This document shows positions 13,976 to 14,055 of a DNA stretch of 14,055 nt, piece after piece. Under the pieces are notes generated by a model, which saw nothing but the letters and a program-made list of their open reading frames with translations, was not told where the DNA came from and ran no database searches. Numbering within the stretch: position 1 is the first letter of the stretch; every line of letters starts with the position of its first letter. The position numbers were made by a program, and so were the translations under genes. This DNA is from Planctomycetaceae bacterium (lineage in GTDB: Bacteria; Planctomycetota; UBA1135; GCA-002686595). The stretch spans positions 1-14,055 of the forward strand of contig JABWBL010000032.1 of NCBI GenBank assembly GCA_013360535.1, read 5' to 3'.

Positions 13976-14055
13976 GTGCGCTCGCCCCGTGCTCTCGCTT
14001 GGCTGTTCGCCGCGCTGCTCGTGCCCCTCGCTGCCATCGGCGTCGTCGGCCTGCG
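13976..14055 (+). CDS. Start of a signal-peptide-bearing protein, cut by window edge
   Basis: A GTG at 13976, 32 bases after the previous stop, opens a frame that stays open to the window end. It encodes 26 residues: arginines near the start (MRSPRALAW) followed by a hydrophobic run (LFAALLVPLAAIGVVGL). This looks like a signal peptide or first membrane helix. No Shine-Dalgarno sequence is visible and nothing of the mature protein is seen, so no function can be assigned. It may be cotranscribed with the metallophosphoesterase unless the inverted repeat between them stops transcription. Confidence 0.45.
   Translation, partial: MRSPRALAWLFAALLVPLAAIGVVGL

Noticed and set aside
1..14055. Searched for tRNA or rRNA genes, CRISPR arrays, insertion sequences, attachment sites and phage genes
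   Set aside because: No direct-repeat array, transposase, integrase, cloverleaf or rRNA-like segment was seen by eye; base and codon use appear uniform across the window.

Overview
The window is strongly GC-rich, gene-dense bacterial DNA. It holds ten genes, two of them cut by the window edges, and no gene-free stretch longer than about 150 bases. Lipoprotein signals, a probable outer-membrane barrel and a secreted zinc peptidase point to a diderm (Gram-negative-type) bacterium. Several starts are GTG or TTG, and many genes lack a clear Shine-Dalgarno sequence. A high-GC planctomycete or a similar environmental lineage would fit, but this is inference; no rRNA or other marker gene is present. 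I see no tRNA, CRISPR array, insertion sequence or phage gene.

Region 1 (1-5302, minus strand) is a high-affinity potassium uptake operon read as kdpF-kdpA-kdpB-kdpC-kdpD, with kdpD running off the left edge. The first four genes are packed tightly: kdpF and kdpA overlap as ATGA, kdpA and kdpB overlap by 11 bases, and kdpB and kdpC overlap or nearly touch. Upstream of kdpF is a CGCTAA-N5-CGCTAA direct repeat with the 11-bp pitch of OmpR/PhoB-type regulators such as KdpE. A GC-rich hairpin with the kdpF ribosome binding site in its loop lies just before the start codon.

Region 2 (5451-9207) has a plus-strand outer-membrane-barrel-like protein that converges on a minus-strand pair. The pair is a secreted M14 zinc carboxypeptidase-like protein followed, with a one-base stop/start overlap, by a MORN-repeat lipoprotein. 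The two converging genes share the bases of their stop codons (CTAG).

Region 3 (9337-11576, plus strand) is the most interesting part. plsY (acyl-phosphate:glycerol-3-phosphate acyltransferase) is coupled by an ATGA overlap to a two-domain protein. That protein has an N-terminal GNAT/FeeM-like acyltransferase domain fused to a complete class V, PLP-dependent aminotransferase. The pair suggests an enzyme that makes an amine and acylates it, possibly for an unusual N-acyl lipid or metabolite.

Region 4 (11567-14055) contains a minus-strand membrane-anchored protein distantly like RMD1/DUF155, overlapping the fusion gene tail to tail. Divergent from it is a membrane-bound metallophosphoesterase in which two usual active-site histidines are replaced. 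A signal-peptide-bearing gene then starts and is cut by the right edge.
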